This document shows, piece by piece, positions 6,871 to 13,301 of a DNA stretch of 14,639 nucleotides. The number at the start of each line of letters is the position of its first letter. Within the stretch, counting starts at the first letter, position 1. Location of the stretch: positions 1-14,639 of the forward strand of contig CAMKNF010000031.1 in the NCBI GenBank assembly GCA_946414115.1. The letters are read 5' to 3'. The DNA comes from an uncultured Ruminococcus sp. Lineage in GTDB: Bacteria > Bacillota > Clostridia > Oscillospirales > Acutalibacteraceae. Below the pieces are notes generated by a model. The model saw only the letters and a program-made list of their open reading frames with translations, was not told the origin of the DNA and searched no databases. The position numbers and the translations under genes were made by a program.

Positions 6871-7731
6871 ATGAGCAGACGAAATAAACTGATTACAGCT
6901 CTGTTATCAATCATTTTATGTTTTTCAATGTTTACGCTTACTGCATTTGCAGTCGGTGAAAGTGAAAGCGGCGGCGAAGTCACGCCCGACCCTATTGTAA
7001 CCTCACCTGAGTATCCGGCAGAACAGCCCACAGAATCCCCCGATCCTGTTACTCCTGATCCTGTTCCGGAGCCTGTTGAGCCTGATCCGGAGCCTCAGTA
7101 CACAGACCCTGCTCCCGACCCGGGATATGTAGATCCGGGATATTCTTACGAAGACGATCCGAGCAGTCAGATATACTATGAGAGCGATAACGGCGGTGAA
7201 AGCTCCGAATTTTATGTCGGCGGAGGTCAAAGCTATGTTCCGCCTGTAAGCACTGCCCCGTCGGCTCCGCTTTACGAATCCAACCGCAAAATTGACGACA
7301 GCGTTTTGTCAAACAGCGACTGGAAGGATATTTCGGCAAGTCTGAAAAATGCAGGCAAAGGCAGTGAAAATGATTCCGACGACTTCAGCTTCATCAAGAA
7401 TAACGACAGCTTAAGCGACAACGGTGAGTGGATGCTTTTCACAGGAATTGCCTGTCTTGCATTAAGCGCAGCAGGAATTTCTTATGTAATTATTTCTGCT
7501 GTCAGCAAGCGCAAAAAGTTATCCGGCGGATTAAGCGGCAAGCAGTACGCTTATGCCGGCGCAGGAAACGGAAGATACCGTTCATCAAACGATTATGACG
7601 ACGGTTACAAGGACGCAAAGGTTGAGAAAAAGAAGGTTGACAGAAGCAGAAAGTTTGATACTGCCGATATAAATCTTCCGAAATCATCAAGCGGCACCCG
7701 ATATAAAAACGGCGGAAAACGCTACAAATAA
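6871..7731 (+). CDS. Secreted-then-anchored Pro/Asp/Glu-rich single-pass membrane protein, function unknown
   Basis: I do not recognise a family. The 286-residue product starts with a signal peptide (residues 1-27, basic start, hydrophobic core, cleavage-like AFA before Val28). Residues about 36-90 are an acidic, proline-rich stretch with many PDP and PEP units, likely extended and spanning part of the cell wall. Residues 91-185 are Ser/Tyr/Asn/Asp-rich and low in complexity. One membrane helix follows at about 187-211, then KRKK and a 70-residue strongly basic tail rich in Lys, Arg, Gly and Tyr, which would face the cytoplasm. There is no LPXTG sorting motif or enzymatic domain. AAAGGAG lies five bases before the ATG. 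It sits 35 bases after the PrsA-like lipoprotein gene and before a terminator, so the two probably form one envelope operon. Topology is well supported; any role in wall organisation or sensing is a guess. Confidence 0.85.
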   Translation: MSRRNKLITALLSIILCFSMFTLTAFAVGESESGGEVTPDPIVTSPEYPAEQPTESPDPVTPDPVPEPVEPDPEPQYTDPAPDPGYVDPGYSYEDDPSSQIYYESDNGGESSEFYVGGGQSYVPPVSTAPSAPLYESNRKIDDSVLSNSDWKDISASLKNAGKGSENDSDDFSFIKNNDSLSDNGEWMLFTGIACLALSAAGISYVIISAVSKRKKLSGGLSGKQYAYAGAGNGRYRSSNDYDDGYKDAKVEKKKVDRSRKFDTADINLPKSSSGTRYKNGGKRYK

Positions 7732-7745
7732 AAATTAAGTTTAAG

Positions 7746-7784
7746 ACACCCCGTATCAGTAATTGATGTGGGGTGTTGCTTTTT
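7746..7784 (+). terminator. Intrinsic terminator of the envelope gene pair
   Basis: A 7-bp stem, ACACCCC paired with GGGGTGT, has a 17-base loop and is followed by TGCTTTTT. It begins 15 bases after the stop codon of the preceding gene. The 146 bases from here to the next promoter are AT-rich with no gene that I can support. Confidence 0.8.
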
Positions 7785-7930
7785 AGGAAAAATCAAGTAA
7801 AAACCTCCAAAACAACAGCTCGGATTTTAGGGCTTTAAAATGTTTTTTGTAACTTTTAACACAATTAAAACGTAAACCTTTTGTAATTATTATATAACCC
7901 GATAAAAGTAGAAAAAAAGCCAAAAATACA

Positions 7931-7960
7931 TTGACAATTATTTAACAAAGATGATAAAAT
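7931..7960 (+). promoter_or_regulatory. Sigma-A type promoter for the leucine-rich-repeat lipoprotein gene
   Basis: A perfect TTGACA (7931-7936) is followed after 18 bases by TAAAAT (7955-7960), one mismatch from TATAAT. The predicted leader of about 50 nt contains a 10-bp palindrome TTATCGATAA (7980-7989) and the ribosome site AAAGGA (8002-8007). Confidence 0.7.
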
Positions 7961-8017
7961 GTTATTAGTCGAGTTAAGCTTATCGATAAAATTAAAGTTT
8001 GAAAGGATCCTTAAAAA

Positions 8018-8734
8018 ATGAAAAAAATCTTATGTGCTTTGCTTGCCTGCATGCTTTGTGCGACTGTTTCAATCGGATTTTCCGGCTGCGGATGTTCAAA
8101 CAACAGCGGTCAGGAGCCCGGATACAGAGTAACGGCTACCGAACCCGACCTCAAAAACGATGAGTTCGGTTTCTTCATTCTTAACAAAGATGAAGTTATG
8201 GTTACTAAATACACAGGTTCAGACAAGGATATTAAAATTCCCGAAAGCTATGAAAACTATAAGGTTACCGTAATCGGCAGAAGTCTTTTCAACGGCAAGG
8301 ATATTTCGAGCGTTGAAATCCCCGATACTGTAAAAGAAATTCAGGACTATGCTTTTGCAAGCAACAGAAATCTTAAAAGCGTAAAGCTTCCTAAAAATCT
8401 GGAGATTATCGGTGAAGACACTTTCTTTAACTGTGCTTCGCTTGAGTCAATCGAGCTTCCTGCTACGCTTAAGGAAATCGGTGTTTACGGTTTCTCGGCA
8501 GCAGGCTTCAAGAGTGTTACAATTCCCGAAAGCAAAACGCTGACAAAGCTTGACCGTTTTGTATTCTATCAGTGTCAGGAGCTTACGGATGTTTATCTTC
8601 CTGCAACAATTACGAGCATTGCAGATGATACCTTTGATGATTGTCCTAACAAAATCACAATCCATGCACCAAAGAGTTCATATGCGGCTAATTACGCAAA
8701 AACACACAACTTCGATTTTAAAGAAGTAAAATAA
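8018..8734 (+). CDS. BspA-like leucine-rich repeat (LRR_5) lipoprotein
   Basis: This 238-residue surface lipoprotein has a signal peptide with lipobox FSGC (Cys24), followed by a short polar linker. A lead-in strand region (about 50-90, with DIKIPESYENYKVTVIG) is followed by about five BspA/TpLRR-type repeats of roughly 22-24 residues starting near 96, 119, 142, 164 and 189. Their shared pattern is LxSVxLPxxLxxIxxxxFxxC, seen as ISSVEIPDTVKEI and LESIELPATLKEI. The last repeat runs into a capping HAPKSSYAANYAKTHNF segment, common at the end of these domains. Such proteins usually bind proteins, glycans or host surfaces; no enzymatic domain is present, so the ligand is unknown. AAAGGA is 10 bases upstream of the ATG. 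It has its own promoter, and no strong terminator separates it from adhE, so some cotranscription is possible. The repeat count of five is small for the family. Confidence 0.9.
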   Translation: MKKILCALLACMLCATVSIGFSGCGCSNNSGQEPGYRVTATEPDLKNDEFGFFILNKDEVMVTKYTGSDKDIKIPESYENYKVTVIGRSLFNGKDISSVEIPDTVKEIQDYAFASNRNLKSVKLPKNLEIIGEDTFFNCASLESIELPATLKEIGVYGFSAAGFKSVTIPESKTLTKLDRFVFYQCQELTDVYLPATITSIADDTFDDCPNKITIHAPKSSYAANYAKTHNFDFKEVK

Positions 8735-8750
8735 TAAACACAATATCATT

Positions 8751-8776
8751 TTCAGCTCTGCTGAATCTAATATAAT
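8751..8776 (+). promoter_or_regulatory. Likely -10 box with overlapping inverted repeat upstream of adhE
   Basis: A perfect TATAAT (8771-8776) is preceded by the inverted repeat TTCAGC-TCT-GCTGAA (8751-8765), which falls in the -35/spacer region. No good -35 box is visible, which would suit an activator-dependent or repressible promoter. The repeat is not a match to the Rex operator (TTGTTAA...TTAACAA) known upstream of many clostridial adhE genes. The leader would be under 20 nt, barely holding the AAGAGGT ribosome site (8786-8792). The palindrome could instead be a weak terminator of the preceding gene. Confidence 0.4.
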
Positions 8777-8799
8777 ATGCAAGATAAGAGGTAGATTTA

Positions 8800-11421
8800 A
8801 TGAGTACAAAAGAGTATCCCATTGTAGAAAACGCTGAATCTTTTGAGGCTGCCCTCGCAAGAGTTAAAGAAGCACAGAAGATTTTCGCAACCTACACACA
8901 GGAACAGGTTGACAAGATTTTCCTTGCAGCCGCAACAGCAGCAAACAAAATGAGAATTCCGCTTGCTAAAATGGCTGTTGAAGAAACAGGCATGGGCATT
9001 GCAGAAGACAAGGTAATCAAAAACCACTATGCTTCAGAGTACATTTACAACGCTTACAAGGATGTAAAGACCTGCGGCGTTCTTGAAGAGGACAAGGCTT
9101 TCGGCATAAAGAAGATTGCAGAGCCTATCGGCGTTATCGCAGCCGTAATCCCCACAACAAACCCCACATCTACAGCTATCTTTAAAACTCTTGTTTGTCT
9201 TAAGACACGCAACGGTATCATCATCAGCCCCCACCCCCGTGCAAAGAAGAGCACAATCGAGGCTGCAAGGGTAGTTTTAGAGGCTGCCGTAGCTGCAGGT
9301 GCTCCCGAGGGTATCATCAGCTGGATTGACGTTCCGTCTCTTGAGCTTACAAATATGCTTATGCAGGAAGCAGACTGCATCCTCGCAACAGGCGGTCCCG
9401 GAATGGTTAAGGCTGCTTATTCATCAGGTAAGCCCGCACTCGGCGTTGGCGCAGGTAACACACCCGCTATCATCGACGAAAGTGCTGACATTCTTCTCGC
9501 TGTAAACTCAATTATCCATTCAAAGACATTCGATAACGGTATGATTTGTGCTTCAGAGCAGTCAGTTATCGTTGAAAAGAAGATTTACAATAAGGTTAAA
9601 AAGGAGTTCAAGGCACGTGGCTGCTACTTCCTTAACGACGAAGAAACAGAAAAGGTAAGAAAGACTATCATCATCAACGGCGCTCTCAACGCTAAAATCG
9701 TTGGTCAGAAGCCCGTTACAATCGCTGCTCTTGCAGGCGTAACAGTTCCCGAAGAAACAAAGATTCTTATCGGTGAGGTTGAGTCTGTAGACATCAGCGA
9801 GGAATTTGCACACGAAAAGCTCTCTCCCGTACTTGCAATGTACAAGGCTGAAAGCTTTGAGGACGCTGTTGCAAAGGCTGAACAGCTCGTTGCTGACGGC
9901 GGCTACGGTCACACATCTTCACTCTACGTTGACGCTGTAAACGAAAGAGCAAAGATTGACGAATTTGCTGCTCGTATGAAGACCTGCCGTATCCTCGTTA
10001 ATACTCCCTCTTCACAGGGCGGTATCGGTGACCTCTACAACTTCAAGCTTACTCCCTCACTTACACTCGGCTGCGGCTCATGGGGCGGCAACTCTGTATC
10101 AGAAAACGTTGGCTGTAAGCACCTTATCAATATCAAGACAGTAGCCGAGAGGAGAGAAAATATGCTTTGGTTCAGAGCACCTGAAAAGGTATATATGAAG
10201 AAGGGTTGTATGCCTGTAGCTCTTCAGGAACTTAAGGACGTTATGGGCAAGAAGAGAGCCTTCATTGTAACAGACTCCTTCCTTTACAAGAATGGCTACA
10301 CAAAGCCGATTACAGACAAGCTTGACGAAATGGGCATTGTACACACAACATTTGCTGACGTTGAGCCCGACCCGTCACTTCTTTCTGCACAGAAGGGTGC
10401 AGAGGCTATGCGCAAGTTTGAGCCTGACGTAATTATCGCACTCGGCGGCGGTTCTGCTATGGACGCAGGTAAGATTATGTGGGTTCTCTATGAGCATCCC
10501 GAAGCTGACTTTATGGATATGGCTATGCGTTTCTGCGATATTCGTAAGAGAGTTTACACATTCCCGAAGATGGGCGAAAAGGCTTACTTCATAGCTGTTC
10601 CTACATCATCAGGTACAGGCTCTGAGGTTACTCCCTTCGCAGTTATCACTGACCAGAACACAGGCGTTAAGTATCCGCTTGCTGACTATCAGCTTATGCC
10701 TAATATGGCAATCGTTGACGCTGACAATATGATGAGCGGTCCTAAGGGACTTACAGCAGCATCCGGTATCGACGCTGTTACTCACGCACTTGAGGCTTAC
10801 GCTTCAATGCTCGCTACAGACTTCACAGACGGTCTTGCACTCCGTGCGCTTGAGGTTATCTTCAAGTACCTCCCTGCTTGCTATGACAACGGTATGAACG
10901 AGCCTGTTGCTCGTGAAAAGGTTGCTCACGCAGCTACAATGGCAGGTATGGCATTTGCTAACGCATTCCTCGGTGTTTGCCACTCAATGGCTCATAAGCT
11001 CGGCGCATTCCATCACCTTCCCCACGGTATTGCAAACGCACTTATGATTGAGCAGGTTATCCGCTTCAATTCTGTTGAAACTCCTGCAAAGATGGGTACA
11101 TTCCCGCAGTATGACTACCCGAAGACTCAGGCTCGTTATGCTGAAGTTGCAAAGCACCTTGGTTTACAGGGCAAGAACGACGCTGAAAGCGTTGAGAACC
11201 TCATCAAGGCTATCAACGACCTTAAAGCAAGAGTCGGCATCAAGAACTCCATTCAGGAATACGGCATTGACGAAACAGACTTCCTCAACAGACTTGACGA
11301 TATGGTTGAGCAGGCATTCGACGACCAGTGCACAGGCGCTAACCCGAGATACCCGCTCTTCAAGGAAATCAAGCAGATGTACCTCAATGCTTACTACGGC
11401 AACAACAGTGAAACAGTTTGA
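8800..11421 (+). CDS. adhE: Bifunctional acetaldehyde-CoA/alcohol dehydrogenase
   Basis: AdhE reduces acetyl-CoA to acetaldehyde and then to ethanol, using two NADH and so reoxidising cofactor in fermentation; family members assemble into cytoplasmic spirosome filaments. The 873 residues match clostridial AdhE (E. coli 891). The N-terminal CoA-acylating aldehyde dehydrogenase half shows the nucleotide-binding IPTTNPTST (117-125) and catalytic Cys250 in NGMICASEQS. After a linker around 440-460 comes the iron-type alcohol dehydrogenase half, with GGGSAMDAGK (549-558) and metal ligands Asp658 and His662 in GIDAVTHALE, plus His728 and His742 in CHSMAHKLG...HLPHG. These correspond to E. coli Asp653, His657, His723 and His737, with identical spacing. 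AAGAGGT precedes the ATG. It stands alone between a lipoprotein gene and a strong terminator. All catalytic residues are intact; confidence is very high. Confidence 0.98.
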   Translation: MSTKEYPIVENAESFEAALARVKEAQKIFATYTQEQVDKIFLAAATAANKMRIPLAKMAVEETGMGIAEDKVIKNHYASEYIYNAYKDVKTCGVLEEDKAFGIKKIAEPIGVIAAVIPTTNPTSTAIFKTLVCLKTRNGIIISPHPRAKKSTIEAARVVLEAAVAAGAPEGIISWIDVPSLELTNMLMQEADCILATGGPGMVKAAYSSGKPALGVGAGNTPAIIDESADILLAVNSIIHSKTFDNGMICASEQSVIVEKKIYNKVKKEFKARGCYFLNDEETEKVRKTIIINGALNAKIVGQKPVTIAALAGVTVPEETKILIGEVESVDISEEFAHEKLSPVLAMYKAESFEDAVAKAEQLVADGGYGHTSSLYVDAVNERAKIDEFAARMKTCRILVNTPSSQGGIGDLYNFKLTPSLTLGCGSWGGNSVSENVGCKHLINIKTVAERRENMLWFRAPEKVYMKKGCMPVALQELKDVMGKKRAFIVTDSFLYKNGYTKPITDKLDEMGIVHTTFADVEPDPSLLSAQKGAEAMRKFEPDVIIALGGGSAMDAGKIMWVLYEHPEADFMDMAMRFCDIRKRVYTFPKMGEKAYFIAVPTSSGTGSEVTPFAVITDQNTGVKYPLADYQLMPNMAIVDADNMMSGPKGLTAASGIDAVTHALEAYASMLATDFTDGLALRALEVIFKYLPACYDNGMNEPVAREKVAHAATMAGMAFANAFLGVCHSMAHKLGAFHHLPHGIANALMIEQVIRFNSVETPAKMGTFPQYDYPKTQARYAEVAKHLGLQGKNDAESVENLIKAINDLKARVGIKNSIQEYGIDETDFLNRLDDMVEQAFDDQCTGANPRYPLFKEIKQMYLNAYYGNNSETV

Positions 11422-11451
11422 TTTTCGTAAAATTGCATAAAGTATAAATCA

Positions 11452-11483
11452 AGCCGTCGGCAATTAATGCCGGCGGCTTTTGT
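11452..11483 (+). terminator. Intrinsic terminator of adhE
   Basis: AGCCGTCGGCA (11452-11462) pairs with TGCCGGCGGCT (11468-11478), an 11-bp stem with one G-T pair and a 5-base loop, followed by TTTTGTT. It starts 30 bases after the adhE stop codon and is the strongest terminator in the window. Confidence 0.9.
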
Positions 11484-11508
11484 TATTCAGAAAAATTGTT
11501 ATTCTATG

Positions 11509-11735
11509 AAACGATAATTTGCCGAGTGCCTCGGCTCGCAAATCGAGTGAAAAAGTCAGTTTGTTTGGAAAAATTGCAGCCCGAATTTTAAGTTGATGTG
11601 TAGGTAACGTTTCGGGACGTCAAGGATGCCGTCCCCTACGGATATAGAGTAAACGTTTGTTTTTAGTCGTAGAGACACGGCGTGCCGTGTCCCTACGTCA
11701 ACGTTGCTATTATTCACACCGCTAAATTATCGTTT
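11509..11735 (+). repeat. MITE-like repeat, copy C, between adhE and trkA
   Basis: This 227-base element has perfect 12-bp terminal inverted repeats, AAACGATAATTT (11509-11520) and AAATTATCGTTT (11724-11735). Inside, in order: the GCCGAG/CTCGGC hairpin (11521-11535); a body starting near AAAGTCAGTTTGTTTGG that matches copies A and B closely; the GGGACG...CGTCCC module (11614-11641); and a long palindrome near 11668-11697, CGTAGAGACACGGC-GT-GCCGTGTCCCTACG, with one stem mismatch. It lacks the insert seen in copy A and is the most compact copy, so it may approximate the ancestral unit. No coding potential. It occupies about half of the 506-base gap between adhE and trkA; the rest holds the adhE terminator and the trkA promoter and leader. 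Confidence 0.8.
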
Positions 11736-11831
11736 ATCTTACTGAAAGGTAAATAATATATTATAATATTTTTCTACTATAAAAGCTAATTTCTAGCAAG
11801 TGTACAGTTTCAGCTTTTTTTGCAATATGTA

Positions 11832-11860
11832 TTGATTTTCAGCTTAATTTGTTGTATTAT
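11832..11860 (+). promoter_or_regulatory. Probable sigma-A promoter of the trk operon
   Basis: TTGATT (11832-11837) and TATTAT (11855-11860), spaced 17 bases apart, are good partial matches to TTGACA/TATAAT. Transcription would start near 11867, just before the leader hairpin at 11872. The sequence TCAGCTT occurs three times nearby, at 11810, 11839 (in the spacer) and 11883 (overlapping the hairpin), which may or may not matter. Confidence 0.55.
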
Positions 11861-11871
11861 GACCTTGTATG

Positions 11872-11902
11872 TTTACGGGGAATCAGCTTTATTCCCCGTA
11901 AA
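11872..11902 (+). promoter_or_regulatory. Perfect leader hairpin upstream of trkA
   Basis: TTTACGGGGAAT (11872-11883) pairs perfectly with ATTCCCCGTAAA (11891-11902) over 12 bp around a 7-base loop CAGCTTT. It would sit within about 5 nt of the predicted transcript start and ends 13 bases before the AAAGAGGT ribosome site. No T run follows it, so it is not a standard terminator. It could stabilise the mRNA 5' end, or bind a protein as RNA or as DNA operator. It is far too small to be the c-di-AMP ydaO riboswitch found before some potassium transporter genes. Confidence 0.65.
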
Positions 11903-11927
11903 TCTTTGTGAAAATAAAGAGGTAGTT

Positions 11928-13286
11928 ATGAAGATTGTAATTGTAGGATGCGGCAAAGTAGGCACATCCATTGCAACGGAGCTTAACTCCGAAGGACACG
12001 AAATTGTTGTTGTCGACATAAACCACGAAGCAGTTACACGTCTGTCCGAATCCCTTGACATTATGGGGATTGAGGGCAACGGCGCAACATACGAAATACT
12101 TGTCGAGGCAGGCGCACAGTCAGCCGACCTTGTGATTGCCGCTGCGGCAAGAGATGAAATCAACCTCTACACCTGTCTTATGGCTAAAGCCGCAGGCGTA
12201 AAGCACACAATCGCAAGGGTAAGAAATCCCGAATACACAAGCGACTTGTACAGAGTAAAGGATCAGCTCGGTCTTTCAATGGCTATCAATCCCGAGCTTA
12301 CCGCCGCAACCGAAATCAGCCGTCTTTTGCGGTTTTCGGGTGCGCTTGAAATTGACTCATTCGCAAAGGGAATTGTTGACCTTATTAAGGTACAAATTCC
12401 GCAGGGCTCGCTGATTAGCAACAAGAAAATCAGCAACATTGACATTCTCAAGGGTAAAGTCAGAATCTGCTCGGTTGAGCGTGACGGCGAGGTATATATC
12501 CCGAACGGCGACTTTGTTATTCAGAGTGGCGACAAAATTTCGATTGTTTCGAAGTCTGAAACTGCCGCAAAGTTTTTCAAGAAAATCAACGTTGCAATCG
12601 GCAGAAGCCGTAACGTTATTCTTCTCGGCGGCGGCAAGGTTTCGCATTACCTTGCAATGATGCTCCTAAAATCGGGCGCAAGCGTAAAAATCATTGAAAA
12701 GAACACCGAAAGGTGTACCGAGCTTTCAGAGCTTCTCCCCGGCGCTGTGATAATTCACGGCGACTGTATGGATCAGGATCTGCTTTTGAGCGAGGGCGTT
12801 AAACACGCAGACGGAATTGCGGCTCTTATGGACTATGACGAGGAGAATATTTTAATTTCTCTCTATCTCAAAGACGTTTCAAAGGCAAAGATTATTACAA
12901 AGGTAAACAACACCTCGTTTGACTCGATTCTGTCAAATCTTAATTTTGACTGCATTATTCATCCCAAGAGCCTTACGGGCGAATACATTGCCCGTTACAT
13001 CAGAGCAATGCAGAACTCGCTCGGCAGTAACGTTGAAACGCTCTACAGGCTGAACGACGAACGTACCGAAGCGCTTGAATTCAGGGTAAAGAATAATTCA
13101 AAGGTATGCGGTATTCCACTGCAAAATCTTAATCTTCTCGATAATCTTCAGATTCTGTGCATTAACCGTCACGGAAAAATAATTCTTCCGCAGGGCAGTG
13201 ACTCAATTCAGCCTGATGATACGGTTATTGTAATTACAAAGCACAAGGGATTAAGCGACCTTGACGATATTTTCAGCAGACATTGA
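11928..13286 (+). CDS. trkA: Trk potassium uptake system NAD-binding regulatory subunit
   Basis: TrkA is the cytoplasmic gating ring that binds TrkH and controls K+ uptake in response to nucleotides. I chose ATG 11928 (452 residues; E. coli TrkA is 458) because AAAGAGGT lies four bases upstream and the Rossmann strand MKIVIVGCGKVG begins there. The frame stays open upstream to a TTG at 11820, but that stretch includes the predicted promoter and leader hairpin. There are two tandem RCK units. The first has GCGKVG (7-12) and Asp30 ending strand 2, then a TrkA_C domain (about 137-220). The second has LLGGGKVS at 232-239, where the last glycine of GxGxxG is Ser239, and Glu257 in the acidic position, followed by a second TrkA_C (about 368-452). 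The second nucleotide site may therefore differ in ligand preference. trkH begins 15 bases after the stop. Confidence 0.95.
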   Translation: MKIVIVGCGKVGTSIATELNSEGHEIVVVDINHEAVTRLSESLDIMGIEGNGATYEILVEAGAQSADLVIAAAARDEINLYTCLMAKAAGVKHTIARVRNPEYTSDLYRVKDQLGLSMAINPELTAATEISRLLRFSGALEIDSFAKGIVDLIKVQIPQGSLISNKKISNIDILKGKVRICSVERDGEVYIPNGDFVIQSGDKISIVSKSETAAKFFKKINVAIGRSRNVILLGGGKVSHYLAMMLLKSGASVKIIEKNTERCTELSELLPGAVIIHGDCMDQDLLLSEGVKHADGIAALMDYDEENILISLYLKDVSKAKIITKVNNTSFDSILSNLNFDCIIHPKSLTGEYIARYIRAMQNSLGSNVETLYRLNDERTEALEFRVKNNSKVCGIPLQNLNLLDNLQILCINRHGKIILPQGSDSIQPDDTVIVITKHKGLSDLDDIFSRH

Positions 13287-13301
13287 GGGTAGTTTTAACG
13301 T

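Noticed and set aside
7969..8010. Run of restriction-site-like words (AAGCTTATCGAT, GGATCC) resembling a cloning polylinker
   Set aside because: The match to a vector polylinker covers only about 13 bases, the spacing of the other sites is wrong, and the stretch sits naturally between a good promoter and the lipoprotein ribosome site, so chance is more likely than vector contamination.
11781..11820. Possible terminator AAAAGCT...AGCTTTTTTT upstream of trkA
   Set aside because: The stem is AT-rich and only 6-7 bp, with a long unpaired loop of about 25 bases, and no gene precedes it that needs it because adhE already has a strong terminator.
11820..11927. N-terminal extension of TrkA from an upstream TTG
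   Set aside because: The extension contains the predicted promoter and leader hairpin and does not resemble TrkA. ATG 11928 has a strong ribosome site and starts exactly at the Rossmann strand.
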